A stretch of DNA of 60,666 nucleotides from Eubacteriales bacterium (GCA_028705775.1 JAQWCW010000019.1:1-60666), one strand, 5' to 3'; counted from the stretch's first letter, positions 49,845 to 59,500 are shown. Notes: generated by a model from the letters alone, not told the origin. A program made the numbers and translations.

Positions 49845-52800
49845 TTATTTGAGCACATTTTCGAGCGTTTTATACAAAACCCGCGAATCAATGGGTTTTG
49901 CAATATGCCCGTTCATACCCGCGTTGAGCGCGGCTGCAACGTCCTCAGAGAACGCGTTTGCCGTCATTGCAAATATCGGAACGGACATGGAATCCGCTTT
50001 CCCCGCGCCGCGTATGGCTTTTGTCGCTTCATAGCCGTTCATATTCGGCATATTGATGTCCATCAGTATGCAGTCAAAGCTCCCCGCCGCGTTATTTTCA
50101 AAGATGTCTACGGCTTCCTTTCCGTCGCGGGCGCAGGTAACGGTAATTCCGACCATGTTAAGCAGCGTTACGGCAACCTCCATGTTAAGCTCGACATCCT
50201 CAACCACGAGCGCGCGCTTACCGGAAAAATCAAAGCTGTCCTTTGCCTGCCTGCTCTCAAGCCTCGCATAATCGCCGTCCGAAATGCGCATAAGCGCGTT
50301 GAAAAGTGTTGACTGGAAAAGCGGCTTGGCTATGAAGCTGTCCGCTCGGTTCGCTTTGCCCGACGATTCAACCTCGCTTGCGTCATAAGCGGAAACTATG
50401 ATTATCATAGCGTCGTCGCCGTAGATTTCGCGAATTTTCTCAGTTACCTCGCTGCCGTTCATATCGGGCATCTGCCAGTCGATAATGCAGAGCTTGAAGG
50501 AATCGCCTGCGTCCTCCGCCTCGCCGAGCTTTTCAAGCGCCGCCTCGCCGGAGGTTACATATTCATGGCGCACTCCGAGGCGGTCAAGCAGAATTCCGCA
50601 GTACTCGCAGGACTCGGCGTCATCATCGACAATCAGCGTTTTGATATCTGCAAAGCAGGGTATTTTTTCGCCCTGCGGCTCGTTTTCCGCTCCGAAGGGA
50701 ATATCGACGGTAAAAACGCTTCCCTTGCCCAATGCGCTTTTCGCGCTGATTGTACCGCCCATCATATCGACAAGATTTTTCGTTATCGAAAGCCCGAGCC
50801 CGCTGCCGCCGTGCTTTCTAGCCGTGGACGCAGACTCCTGCTCAAACGGACGGAAAAGGCGGGACATCATATCCTCGCTCATTCCGCAGCCCATATCGGA
50901 AACCGAGAAGCGGAACTGCACCTTATCATGGCTTCGGCTCGACTGGAGCGCCGTAAGCTCAATCTTTCCGCCCTCCTGCGTGAATTTGACGGCGTTGGAG
51001 AGCAGGTTCATCAGTATCTGGTTTACGCGCAGCTCATCGCCGACAACCGTTTCCTCCGTAACGCCGGAAAGCCGAACGCGGAAGTCGATATTCTTCTGCT
51101 TCGCCTGCTGATAGAAAACGGTTGTGATATTCGTAAGCATCTGCTTGAAGTCAAAGGGCGCCGAGTCAATTTTAAGCTTGCCGCCCTCGATTGCGGACAT
51201 ATCAAGCACATCGTTGATGATTCCCAGCAAAAGCTTTGAGCTGCCGTCAATCTTCGTAAGATAGTCGTCCATTTTTTCGGGATTATGGATTTCCGTTTTT
51301 GCAATTCCGGTTAAGCCGATTATTGCGTTCATCGGCGTTCGTATTTCATGGCTCATCTGCGCAAGGAAACGCGATTTTGCGCGGCTTGCGCTTTCAGCCT
51401 TTTCAGCCGCCGCCTCCAGCGAAAGATTTACGCTTTCCATGCGCTTTTCATTGCGGTGCTTTGTTGCAATCACAAGCGCAAGCAAGGCAAAGCAGGAAAA
51501 AAGAAGCGCGCCGATAATCGCGAACTGAATTCTGAAGCGATACAGGATATCGCCGACGGTATACTTGTAGGGCGAGGCGAAAGTATGTTTGATAAGGCTT
51601 GCGCCTATTGTTGCCTGACTAAGATTATCTATTGATTTATTCAGAACGGAAAGAAGCAGCTCGTTTCCCTTTCGCGGAAGCGCCATCGCCGTATGCTCCG
51701 TCATAAGCTGCACGGGCAGAATGCTCAAGCCTTCATACTTAGGCTCCTGAAGCATAAGGCTGAGCATATGCGTATTCTGCGCAAAAACGTCCGTCTTGCC
51801 CTGAAGAACCGAGTCAAGACCGTCGCGCCCGACGGTATAGCCGGCGATATTCAGATTCGGAAAGTTCGATTCAAGGCTTTTCTCAAGCGCTTGGAACGAA
51901 ACAGGAATTGCGACAGTCAGATTATCGGAAAGGTCGATTTCCCTTCCCGATTTGCCTACCGGAACAACGGCGCTTTCCAGAAAAGCGTCCGTGGACGCAT
52001 AAAGCTCGTTGGTTATAAAATTATCCCGCTCGATTCCGCATATGATGTCATAATTTCCGCTTTCCAAAAGAGCGACGCTCTTAACGCCAGGAGTCTGAAC
52101 GATATACTCGAATTTCAAGCCGGATTTCTGCGAGATTTCATCAAGAATATCAACGCAGATTCCGCTGAACGTGCCGGTTTGAGCGTCATACTTGGCAAAG
52201 GGCGCTCTGTCCTCGTTAAGCCCTATGCGAAGCGTGCGGCATTCTGCTATAAACTCCTTTTCGGCGGTCGAAAACTGGAGCGTTGTTCCGGCAGCGCTGT
52301 CGTCATAATACTTATGATACAAATCAGCCTCAAAATCGGGATTCGTTTTTATCCGGCGAAGGGCGTAATTAACCATCTCCATCCACGGGCTGTTCTTATA
52401 GGATATGATGTAGTAAGCGTCCGCGCCGAATTTTGCAAGAAGCGTAAGCCCTTTATGATTCGCAAGATGCTCGCTGCACATTGCGTCGATGCTGCCGCCC
52501 GTCAGCGCCGCAAGCATTTCGCTTTCCAAATCATACTCAACCATTTCGCAGGAAAAGCCGTTTGCAAGGGCATACTCGTCAAACAGCCTCTGTATCGCGT
52601 TATCGCGGAGAACTCCGACGCGCAGACCTGTGAATTTGTCAAAATCCTCAAAGGCAATTCCGCAGTCCGGCGCGGCGTAAAGCAGCCCTTCCGTATAACC
52701 TATCGGATAATCGGAAAAGTCGTAAATTTCCGCGCGCTCAGCTGTGCGCTGCGCCATGCATATCAAATCAAGCTCTTTATTTTTGAGCATATCCGTTATT

Positions 52801-53036
52801 TCAGCCCATGTGCCGTACACATACTCATAGCGGCTGCCGGTATACTTTGCGACTTCCGCAAGATATTCCGCGCCATAGCCGGAGTAAGTTCCGTCCGACT
52901 GCTTTTCAACAAAGCCCCTGTAATCCATATAGCCGACGCGGAGCGCCGGTGCTGCCCCGCCCTCGGAAAGACCCATAACAGGCAGAGCCGTCAAAACCAG
53001 AGAAAGCGAAACAAGCACGGAAAACAATCTTTTCAT
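49845..53036 (-). CDS. Hybrid sensor histidine kinase with tandem solute-binding domains and two receivers
   Basis: 1063 residues. Order: signal peptide (1-24), two SBP_bac_3 periplasmic-binding domains outside the membrane (about 30-255 and 270-490), one membrane helix (about 505-530), HisKA with SHEIRTPMN, HATPase with DMGCGMS and GGSGLGLSI, receiver 1 (IVDDDAES, phosphoacceptor Asp in IIDWQMPDMNG) and receiver 2 (VEDVELN, LMDINMPNMNG, MTANAF). It would sense amino acids or other small solutes directly and feed the HPt protein encoded downstream. It starts one base after the previous gene; AAAGGGAG is 11 bases before the ATG. Confidence 0.93.
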   Translation of the reverse strand: MKRLFSVLVSLSLVLTALPVMGLSEGGAAPALRVGYMDYRGFVEKQSDGTYSGYGAEYLAEVAKYTGSRYEYVYGTWAEITDMLKNKELDLICMAQRTAERAEIYDFSDYPIGYTEGLLYAAPDCGIAFEDFDKFTGLRVGVLRDNAIQRLFDEYALANGFSCEMVEYDLESEMLAALTGGSIDAMCSEHLANHKGLTLLAKFGADAYYIISYKNSPWMEMVNYALRRIKTNPDFEADLYHKYYDDSAAGTTLQFSTAEKEFIAECRTLRIGLNEDRAPFAKYDAQTGTFSGICVDILDEISQKSGLKFEYIVQTPGVKSVALLESGNYDIICGIERDNFITNELYASTDAFLESAVVPVGKSGREIDLSDNLTVAIPVSFQALEKSLESNFPNLNIAGYTVGRDGLDSVLQGKTDVFAQNTHMLSLMLQEPKYEGLSILPVQLMTEHTAMALPRKGNELLLSVLNKSIDNLSQATIGASLIKHTFASPYKYTVGDILYRFRIQFAIIGALLFSCFALLALVIATKHRNEKRMESVNLSLEAAAEKAESASRAKSRFLAQMSHEIRTPMNAIIGLTGIAKTEIHNPEKMDDYLTKIDGSSKLLLGIINDVLDMSAIEGGKLKIDSAPFDFKQMLTNITTVFYQQAKQKNIDFRVRLSGVTEETVVGDELRVNQILMNLLSNAVKFTQEGGKIELTALQSSRSHDKVQFRFSVSDMGCGMSEDMMSRLFRPFEQESASTARKHGGSGLGLSITKNLVDMMGGTISAKSALGKGSVFTVDIPFGAENEPQGEKIPCFADIKTLIVDDDAESCEYCGILLDRLGVRHEYVTSGEAALEKLGEAEDAGDSFKLCIIDWQMPDMNGSEVTEKIREIYGDDAMIIIVSAYDASEVESSGKANRADSFIAKPLFQSTLFNALMRISDGDYARLESRQAKDSFDFSGKRALVVEDVELNMEVAVTLLNMVGITVTCARDGKEAVDIFENNAAGSFDCILMDINMPNMNGYEATKAIRGAGKADSMSVPIFAMTANAFSEDVAAALNAGMNGHIAKPIDSRVLYKTLENVLK

Positions 53037-53037
53037 T

Positions 53038-55845
53038 TTAAGACTTGCTCCCTTTTGCCGAAATCAAATCGCCCAAAGCCTTGTAAAGCTCGCGAGGCTG
53101 TATGGGCTTTGGAATATGCGCGTTCATTCCAGCCTTCAATATGTTCTCGACATCGTCCGAGTAAGCGTTTGCGGTTACGGCGATAATCGGTATATCAGCG
53201 GCGCTTTCATGATTGGAGGCGCGTATTGCTTTTGCAGCCTCCAGCCCGTCCATGACAGGCATACGCACGTCCATCAGAATCGCGTCATAGTATCCGCGGG
53301 CGGAGCGCTCGAACATCTGAGCGCCGATTGAGCCGTTTTCAGCGCATTCAGCCGCCGCGCCTGCCTTTGCAAGCATTCTGACGGTTATTTCGCGGTTCAG
53401 CGGATGGTCCTCGCAAAGCAGGATTCGCTTGCCGTCAAGGGAAAGCGTATCGCCTGCCAAAACCTTTTTTGATTCAATATACTTCTCAATTTCCTCTTTT
53501 GAGGGAAGCTCGCGCTTCATTCGGACGGTGAAGGTTGTTCCCTCGCCCGCCTTGCTCTTTACCTCGATTGTCCCTCCGGCAAGCTCGACAAACTTCTTGA
53601 CTATGGTAAGCCCAAGCCCCGTTCCCTCTCGCGTTTCGCCGTACTTTGACGATTCCTGCGTAAACGGCTCGAACATATGCTTCATGAACTCCTCGCTCAT
53701 TCCGCAGCCGTGGTCGGTTATCGTGGTTGTAAACATGATATGGGTATCGTCAACAGGCTCGTCCTCCGAATACCATTCGACAACTCCGCCCTTTTCCGAG
53801 AACTTGAGCGCGTTGCCGATAAGGTTTGCCAGAATCTGATGATTGCGCAATTTATCAAGCTTTACATATTCCGTGCTTGCCTTTTCAAGGTCACAGGCGA
53901 GCGTAACGCCGAGAAGCTTGCCCTGCGCCTTCATTTCCTCTGCAATTCCGCGCAGGAATTCGGGGCTGTTCACGGTTTCGCTGCGCAGCTCGGTTTTACC
54001 GCTTTCAAGCTTTGACGCGTCCAGAACATCGTTTATAAGCCCAAGCAGATACTCGCCGGACGATTCGATTTTATCAAGGCTGTCCTTGACGGACGCCTCG
54101 TTATTAATTTCGTTTCGCGCAAGCCGCGAGAAGCCGAGAACGGCGTTGAGCGGCGTTCTCATATCATGGCTCATTCTTGCAAGGAATTCGCTTTTTGCGG
54201 AAAGCGCCTTTTCAAGCGCCTTGTTCTGCTTTTTGCTTTCCTTTATGAAGGCGAGCATCAGCGAAATTGCGATTGCAAGCGCGAAAATGCCGCCGACCGT
54301 TATGGAAAACCAAATCGGCTCTTTATATATAAAGGCGAGAAGATAATCAGACTCCGGCTTGCGCTCGGTTCCGCGGATATACAGCTTGTTCAAATCCTCA
54401 TTGTGGATGGAGGAAACAGCCTTTGAAAGCACGGAGGTGAGCAGCGGCTTTCCGTCCGAGGCGGCGAAGCAGTAAAGATGGCTGTACTCGCCAATCAGGC
54501 GCGCGCTCAGATTGCTGAACTGATACATTTCAAGATAGTATTCGGCTATATAGTTATTGATTACCGTTGCGTCCGCCTGCCCACGCGCGACAGCCTGAAG
54601 GCATTCCTCATAGGTATCGAAATAGATAAGCCTGTCCTCTCCGAACTTTGCTTTCAGGTATTCTTTTGTATAGTAAAACTTATCTATTGCCGCGACAGTG
54701 CAGGCGTCCTCGTCAATGCGCGTTTCTTTTTTCTGTATGAAGTAATAATTCGTATTGCCTATCGGAGCGGCTACCGCATAGCCCCTCTCCTCGGCATAAT
54801 TCCTGTCATAATAAAAGCCGCAGTACACGTCCGCCTTTGCCTTGCCCGCAAGACAATCGTCAAGCGATACCGCGCGGAATTGTACGCCGAGCTTTTCGCA
54901 CACTTCCTTAGCCTGCTCAACGTATATGCCTAAATATTCGCCGTTTTCATTTCTTGACAGATAGCCTTCGTTTTCACGGAAGGCAAAGGTAAGCGAATCA
55001 AGCGACGCCAGATAGCGGCTTTCCTCAATCGTAAACGGAGTCACCGTGCGCTCGGGAAACCACTTTGCGTAAAGCTCCGGAAGGAAGAGCGGCTCGTCAA
55101 GCTTGATTTGGCGGAGCGCGTCGTCAAGCTCGGCAAGCATCGGATTATTTATCTTCATTGTGAAATAGTTGGATATGCTGTTGAAGCGCGCAAGCATTTT
55201 CATATCGTCGTTCATATCCATTATGTTCGACACAAGCGCGTCAACCTCTCCGCTTTCAAGCTTGCGGAGACATTCGTTATATTCGGAGCAGAACACGAGC
55301 CGGTTTTCCGACACTCCCAGTCCGCTCAAGTATTCCTTTACTGCCGTACCCTTATAGAAGCTTGACGAAATTGCAACCTTCAGCGTTTTTATTGTGTTAT
55401 AGTCCAGATAAAACAAATCGGCGCGGGTTTTAAGCGCGAGCATAACATGATATGTGTCGATAATGCTTTCGGAGTTATAGGAGAGCGTTTCGGACGGCGT
55501 AACCGGCTTTGAAGCAGGCATTCGCAAATCAGTAATTCCGTCCACAACCATTTGCTTGGTCGCTTCCCAGCTTTCCGACCTTACGTACTCGAAGCGAATG
55601 CCGGTATACTGGGAAATCTTGCTCAAAAGCTCAACGCCGTACCCGTTTTCGTTTCCCGCCTCGTCATACTCAAAAAAGCCGTCAAGCGGATAGAATGCGA
55701 CTTTGAGCGTTTTGTTATTAACCGCCGGCAGCGCGTCCTCCCCCGCAGCGCAGGCAAGCGACGCCGTAATCAGCAAAGCGAAAACAACAATAAAAGCAAA
55801 GGCTTTCAAAACAGAACGTATAATCGGGCGAGCTTTACAAATCAT
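53038..55845 (-). CDS. Hybrid sensor histidine kinase with tandem solute-binding domains and one receiver
   Basis: 935 residues. Signal peptide or anchor (1-35), two SBP_bac_3 domains (about 45-270 and 285-500), a membrane helix (about 520-545), HisKA with SHDMRTPLN, HATPase with DHGCGMSEEF and GTGLGLTIVKK, and one C-terminal receiver (LCEDHPLN, Asp in LMDVRMPVMDG). It is a diverged paralogue of the next gene; the first receiver of that protein has no counterpart here. Lies 3 bases after the REC-GGDEF-EAL-REC gene. Confidence 0.93.
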   Translation of the reverse strand: MICKARPIIRSVLKAFAFIVVFALLITASLACAAGEDALPAVNNKTLKVAFYPLDGFFEYDEAGNENGYGVELLSKISQYTGIRFEYVRSESWEATKQMVVDGITDLRMPASKPVTPSETLSYNSESIIDTYHVMLALKTRADLFYLDYNTIKTLKVAISSSFYKGTAVKEYLSGLGVSENRLVFCSEYNECLRKLESGEVDALVSNIMDMNDDMKMLARFNSISNYFTMKINNPMLAELDDALRQIKLDEPLFLPELYAKWFPERTVTPFTIEESRYLASLDSLTFAFRENEGYLSRNENGEYLGIYVEQAKEVCEKLGVQFRAVSLDDCLAGKAKADVYCGFYYDRNYAEERGYAVAAPIGNTNYYFIQKKETRIDEDACTVAAIDKFYYTKEYLKAKFGEDRLIYFDTYEECLQAVARGQADATVINNYIAEYYLEMYQFSNLSARLIGEYSHLYCFAASDGKPLLTSVLSKAVSSIHNEDLNKLYIRGTERKPESDYLLAFIYKEPIWFSITVGGIFALAIAISLMLAFIKESKKQNKALEKALSAKSEFLARMSHDMRTPLNAVLGFSRLARNEINNEASVKDSLDKIESSGEYLLGLINDVLDASKLESGKTELRSETVNSPEFLRGIAEEMKAQGKLLGVTLACDLEKASTEYVKLDKLRNHQILANLIGNALKFSEKGGVVEWYSEDEPVDDTHIMFTTTITDHGCGMSEEFMKHMFEPFTQESSKYGETREGTGLGLTIVKKFVELAGGTIEVKSKAGEGTTFTVRMKRELPSKEEIEKYIESKKVLAGDTLSLDGKRILLCEDHPLNREITVRMLAKAGAAAECAENGSIGAQMFERSARGYYDAILMDVRMPVMDGLEAAKAIRASNHESAADIPIIAVTANAYSDDVENILKAGMNAHIPKPIQPRELYKALGDLISAKGSKS

Positions 55846-55848
55846 GCT

Positions 55849-57993
55849 TTACCCCTTGTGCGAGGCTTTTTTGATACGGCGGTATTCGCGTTCGTTTACT
55901 GCCTTGCGCACATAGTACTCCACAACCTCCGCGTTATAGGGCTTTGAAACGAAGCCGTCCGCGCCAAGGTGAATTGCGCGCAGTTCTCCGTCCCTCCCCG
56001 CCTCGGAGGTGATAATAACAGGTATTTCTTCAAGCGTTCCTTCGCTTTTCATCAGGTCAATAAGCTGAAAACCTTCCATTACGGGCATAAGCAGGTCAAG
56101 AAGCACGCAGGACAGCTCGCCGCGATGCTTTGCAATTTCCTCGTGCGCCTCCTGCCCGTTACAGGCGGAAAGCACCCTGTAATCGTCCGAAAGCATATCT
56201 ATGAGAAGCTCGCGGTTGCCCTCGATATCCTCGGCGACAAGCACAAGTGGCTTCCCATTCTGGCTTTCGTCATCAGGCGCGCGGCGCGTTTTATGCTTGG
56301 CGGAGCTTTCGGCAGGCGCTTTACTCATACACTTGTCCATATAAGCTTCAAAATCGGCTATCGGCATAGGCTTTGCGAAATAATAACCCTGAATGTAATT
56401 GCAGCCCATGGATTTCAGAAGCTCCATATCCTCCTCGGTTTCAACGCCCTCGGCAATCGTCGGTAGCTGAAGCCATTTTGAAAGGCTGACGATGAAGCCC
56501 AGAATGCTGCGGTTGTTCGTCTGCGCAAGGTCGTTGCCCTTCTGAACAAAGCGCATATCCAGCTTGAGCATATCAATCGGCAGCTCGGAAAGCATATTGA
56601 GCGACGAATAGCCTGAGCCGAAATCGTCCATTTCAATCAGGAAGCCCATATCGCGTAGGGTGGTTATTGCGGATATAATCTTCTTCGGATTGTCCGTATA
56701 AGCGGATTCCGTTACCTCGATATGCAAAAGCTCGGGCGGTATTCCGTATTTTTCGGTAAGCCCCGATATGAACTCGATAAGGTCGCTTTCGTCAAAATCG
56801 GCGCGGGAGGCGTTTACGGATATCGGAATCAGCGGCTTGTCCTCCTTAATCCACCTGCTGAGAACAATGCAGACCTCCTCCCAAACATATCTGTCAAGCT
56901 TTGATATAAAGCCCGTCCGCTCAAACAGCGGGATGAATTCGCCCGGCGAAATAAAGCCAAGCTCGGGATGAACCCATCTTACAAGCGCCTCTGCGCCCGC
57001 TATGCAGGCGGTATTCGTATCGTGCTTCGGCTGGAGGTAAACGACGAACTGCTTTTCGGCAAGCGCCTGCTCAAGATGCTCGCTCAGCTGATGCTCGCGC
57101 AGAAAGCTTTGGCGCATCGAATCATCGTATACCGCATAATACACGCCGTATTTGTGCTTTATTGTCGCAAGAGCGAGCTGGGCGCAGTCGCACATATCGG
57201 AAATGGGCATACTCCTGTCGTCAACCGGATAAAGCCCGTACTGCATGACAAAATTCTTGATTGGCGCGTTTTTATAGTTCTGGGCGTGCTGCTTTCCGAT
57301 TTCCTCCTGTGAGCGCGGCGGAATCCGCCTGCGCAAGGCTACAAAGGTATCCGCGCCGATTCGTCCGCACACGCCCGTTTCACCGACGCATTCCATATCA
57401 TGCTTCGCTATGCTCTTTAGCAGCTCGTCGCCGATATGTATTCCATATTTTGCGTTTATAATCTTGAAATTTACGATATTGCTGCAAAGAACATCATACT
57501 TTTCGTTCGGATTCGCGTCCAGAATTTCCTGAGCATGGCGATAAAAGAACTCGCGGGAATAAAGACCCGTAAGCCTGTCAATTTCAAGCTTGCCGATAAG
57601 CGCGGCGTTATCGCAGAGCCTTAATATGCTGCGGACGCGGTGGCATACGATGTCTGGCTTATAGGGCTTTACAAGGAAGTCTGTCGCCCCGCACTCAAGC
57701 GAGCGCACCTCCGCGTTTTCATCGTCGCTGCCCGTTGTGACTATTACCGGAATTATCGGCAGAAGCCCAAGCGAATTCATCTTTTCAAGCAGCTCGTAGC
57801 CGTTCATGACGGGCATTGTGATATCAAGCAGAATAAGCGCTATCGGTTTGCTTCCGCTCTGGAGAATTTCCAGCGCCGCTTTTCCGTTATCGGCTTCAAC
57901 GGTATCAAAACCATCCGCCTTCAGAATGCGGGTCAAAATGCGCCTGTTGACGGTTACGTCGTCAACGACGAGTATAAGCTGCTTTCCCTTCAC
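55849..57993 (-). CDS. REC-GGDEF-EAL-REC cyclic-di-GMP signalling protein
   Basis: 714 residues. Receiver 1 (about 5-125, VVDDVTVN, Asp in LLDITMPVMNG), GGDEF-like domain (about 130-290) with loop GADTF in place of GGDEF and therefore probably not a cyclase, EAL domain (about 310-555) with its key residues (AEALVRW, NASRADF, EVTES, DDFGSGYSS, AEGVET, QGYYFAKP) and so likely an active c-di-GMP phosphodiesterase, then receiver 2 (about 585-705, AEDIEGN, Asp in LLDLLMPVMEG). The annotated start is GTG 57993 with a poor site; a seven-G run just upstream may change the true start (see the small overlapping ORF). Confidence 0.92.
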   Translation of the reverse strand: MKGKQLILVVDDVTVNRRILTRILKADGFDTVEADNGKAALEILQSGSKPIALILLDITMPVMNGYELLEKMNSLGLLPIIPVIVTTGSDDENAEVRSLECGATDFLVKPYKPDIVCHRVRSILRLCDNAALIGKLEIDRLTGLYSREFFYRHAQEILDANPNEKYDVLCSNIVNFKIINAKYGIHIGDELLKSIAKHDMECVGETGVCGRIGADTFVALRRRIPPRSQEEIGKQHAQNYKNAPIKNFVMQYGLYPVDDRSMPISDMCDCAQLALATIKHKYGVYYAVYDDSMRQSFLREHQLSEHLEQALAEKQFVVYLQPKHDTNTACIAGAEALVRWVHPELGFISPGEFIPLFERTGFISKLDRYVWEEVCIVLSRWIKEDKPLIPISVNASRADFDESDLIEFISGLTEKYGIPPELLHIEVTESAYTDNPKKIISAITTLRDMGFLIEMDDFGSGYSSLNMLSELPIDMLKLDMRFVQKGNDLAQTNNRSILGFIVSLSKWLQLPTIAEGVETEEDMELLKSMGCNYIQGYYFAKPMPIADFEAYMDKCMSKAPAESSAKHKTRRAPDDESQNGKPLVLVAEDIEGNRELLIDMLSDDYRVLSACNGQEAHEEIAKHRGELSCVLLDLLMPVMEGFQLIDLMKSEGTLEEIPVIITSEAGRDGELRAIHLGADGFVSKPYNAEVVEYYVRKAVNEREYRRIKKASHKG

Positions 57994-58090
57994 AACAGTC
58001 GCCCCCCCGCATATTTACTCCGCTTTCACGCATATTTATGCGTTCTGTGTTTGTCAAAGTATTTTTGGTACAATCTGATTCGCCGTTCAT
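57962..58090 (-). CDS. Overlapping small ORF (42 residues) or frameshifted N-terminus of the EAL gene
   Basis: ATG 58090 has an ideal GGAGG site 6 bases upstream and follows the operon promoter. The ORF runs 42 codons and overlaps the start of the REC-GGDEF-EAL-REC gene in another frame. It contains a run of seven G (58002-58008, C on the plus strand). Removing one G joins this frame to the large gene, adding a Ser/Thr/Asn-rich head of about 32 residues. Either a leader peptide for translational coupling, a phase-variable or slippage-controlled start, or a sequencing error. Confidence 0.4.
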   Translation of the reverse strand: MNGESDCTKNTLTNTERINMRESGVNMRGGDCCEGKAAYTRR

Positions 58091-58167
58091 TGCTTTCCTC
58101 CGCAATTCAAAACGATGTGCTTTAATCGTGGAAAGAGTTGTCTTGTGTATCTGTAAAACTCAAGATT

Positions 58168-58196
58168 ATTATAGCATTCAAATGCTCACAATTCAA
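58168..58196 (-). promoter_or_regulatory. Promoter of the five-gene signalling operon
   Basis: Minus strand: -35 TTGAAT at 58191-58196, 17-base spacer, extended -10 TGCTATAAT with box at 58168-58173. Confidence 0.78.
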
Positions 58197-58298
58197 TACA
58201 AATCGGCGCTATATACTGTTTTATATACTAAACCTGCCCAATATGTTGTGCGTAAAAGGAAAGGCGCGGGCATTTTACGATAAATATACCCGTTAATG

Positions 58299-59042
58299 TC
58301 AGGAAAGCGCCTGCTTTTTTGCAAACTCCGCAACGCCGTCTGCAACCGCCGCGGCAAGCCGCCGCTGATATTCAGGCGAAATAAGCAGCGCCTCCTCGCG
58401 CGGATTTGAAATAAAGCCGCATTCTATTAGCACGGAGGGTATCCCAAGCCCCAAGACATAGTAATCGCCTGCCATTGCGACACGAACGCGCTCAGGCTCC
58501 AAGTTATTTACAAGCGCTTCCTGAAGCAGCTGAGCCAGCAGCATCGAGCTTTCGCTCCCCGCCCGAAAGAAAACCTGCGGTCCGCTCTCCTTTGCGCTTC
58601 TGTATTCGTTCATATGTATCGACAGGAACATCGCCGCGCCTGCTTCATCGGCGATTTTAAGTCGCGAGCTTAAGTCGCTCCGCTTTTTTCCGCTTCCGCT
58701 TACCGTAGCCAAATCCTCGTCCGAATCGCGGGTCATCACAACCTCCGCGCCCATATCCTCAAGCGAGGATTTGAGCAGCAGCGCCACCGACAGGTTGATT
58801 TCCTTTTCCCAAATCCCGCTTACCTTTGCGCGCGCCCCTCCGTCATAGCCGCCGTGCCCCGCGTCAACGGCTATCGTAAGCCCGTGAAGCTTTCCCTCGG
58901 CTTTTTGTATTTCCGGCGCTGCGCCGTTGCCTTCCGGCGCTTCCTTTCCGAATACAAGAAGTGCCGCAAAGCAAACAGAGATGAGAACAAGAACGGATAA
59001 TATGCATTTTCTTCTTCGGCTTCCCGAATTCAGATACGGCAC
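58299..59042 (-). CDS. N-acetylmuramoyl-L-alanine amidase, CwlD-like
   Basis: 247 residues. One N-terminal membrane helix (about 13-32) anchors it outside the cell. Amidase_3 zinc site: DAGHGGYDGG near 60, Glu in WEKEINLSVALLLK, SIHMNEY near 143, and IECGFISNPREE holding the catalytic Glu. Size and single-anchor layout match CwlD, which makes the muramic lactam in spore cortex; a general autolysin is the alternative. The start is GTG 59042 with GAGGTG 8 bases upstream. Confidence 0.9.
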   Translation of the reverse strand: MPYLNSGSRRRKCILSVLVLISVCFAALLVFGKEAPEGNGAAPEIQKAEGKLHGLTIAVDAGHGGYDGGARAKVSGIWEKEINLSVALLLKSSLEDMGAEVVMTRDSDEDLATVSGSGKKRSDLSSRLKIADEAGAAMFLSIHMNEYRSAKESGPQVFFRAGSESSMLLAQLLQEALVNNLEPERVRVAMAGDYYVLGLGIPSVLIECGFISNPREEALLISPEYQRRLAAAVADGVAEFAKKQALS

Positions 59043-59234
59043 AGAAAATCACCTCACTGAAGAATATACTCGCAAGCAGAGCCATTCTATGCGCATTTCC
59101 GGCGCTCAAGCCATGAATCATCGGTGTTTCGAGCAGAATCAATGCATATTCACTCCGCAAATTGTTACAAACGCGCTTATTCATTTGCCGAGCCGAAAAA
59201 CCGAAATCACCATTTTTTCGAAAGCGAAACGGTT

Positions 59235-59500
59235 TTAGTTTATCCACATTATCCACAGGGTTATCCACAGGTCATGCACCCCGAAAGCTCTAAAAAAGCT
59301 CGCTTTGACCCCGAATCAACATCGTTTTGCACGTCTAACCGAAAGTTATCCACAATTGAACGCCTTTTTGCGTTTTTTGATTTGTCAATAGAAAAAAGCG
59401 ACCATTTTCGACATTCGAACAAATTTAAGCTTTTCGGGGTATTCGCCCGTAATATATTTAATATTTTTGTAACATATGTTCATCGCTTCGATACAATGCT
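59235..59500. other. Candidate replication origin or DnaA-binding region
   Basis: Four perfect DnaA boxes TTATCCACA, all on the plus strand, at 59240-59248, 59249-59257, 59261-59269 and 59346-59354. AT-rich DNA follows at about 59355-59500, including TAATATATTTAATATTTTTG. The 59043-59751 gap holds no gene I can support; apart from these boxes and the promoter at 59709-59716 I see nothing in it. dnaA, dnaN and rpmH, the usual neighbours of oriC in Firmicutes, are not in the window. Confidence 0.6.

Noticed and set aside
51693-53186. Plus-strand frame of 497 codons
   Set aside because: Antisense to the solute-binding part of the hybrid kinase; low-complexity, Arg-rich translation without domain signal.
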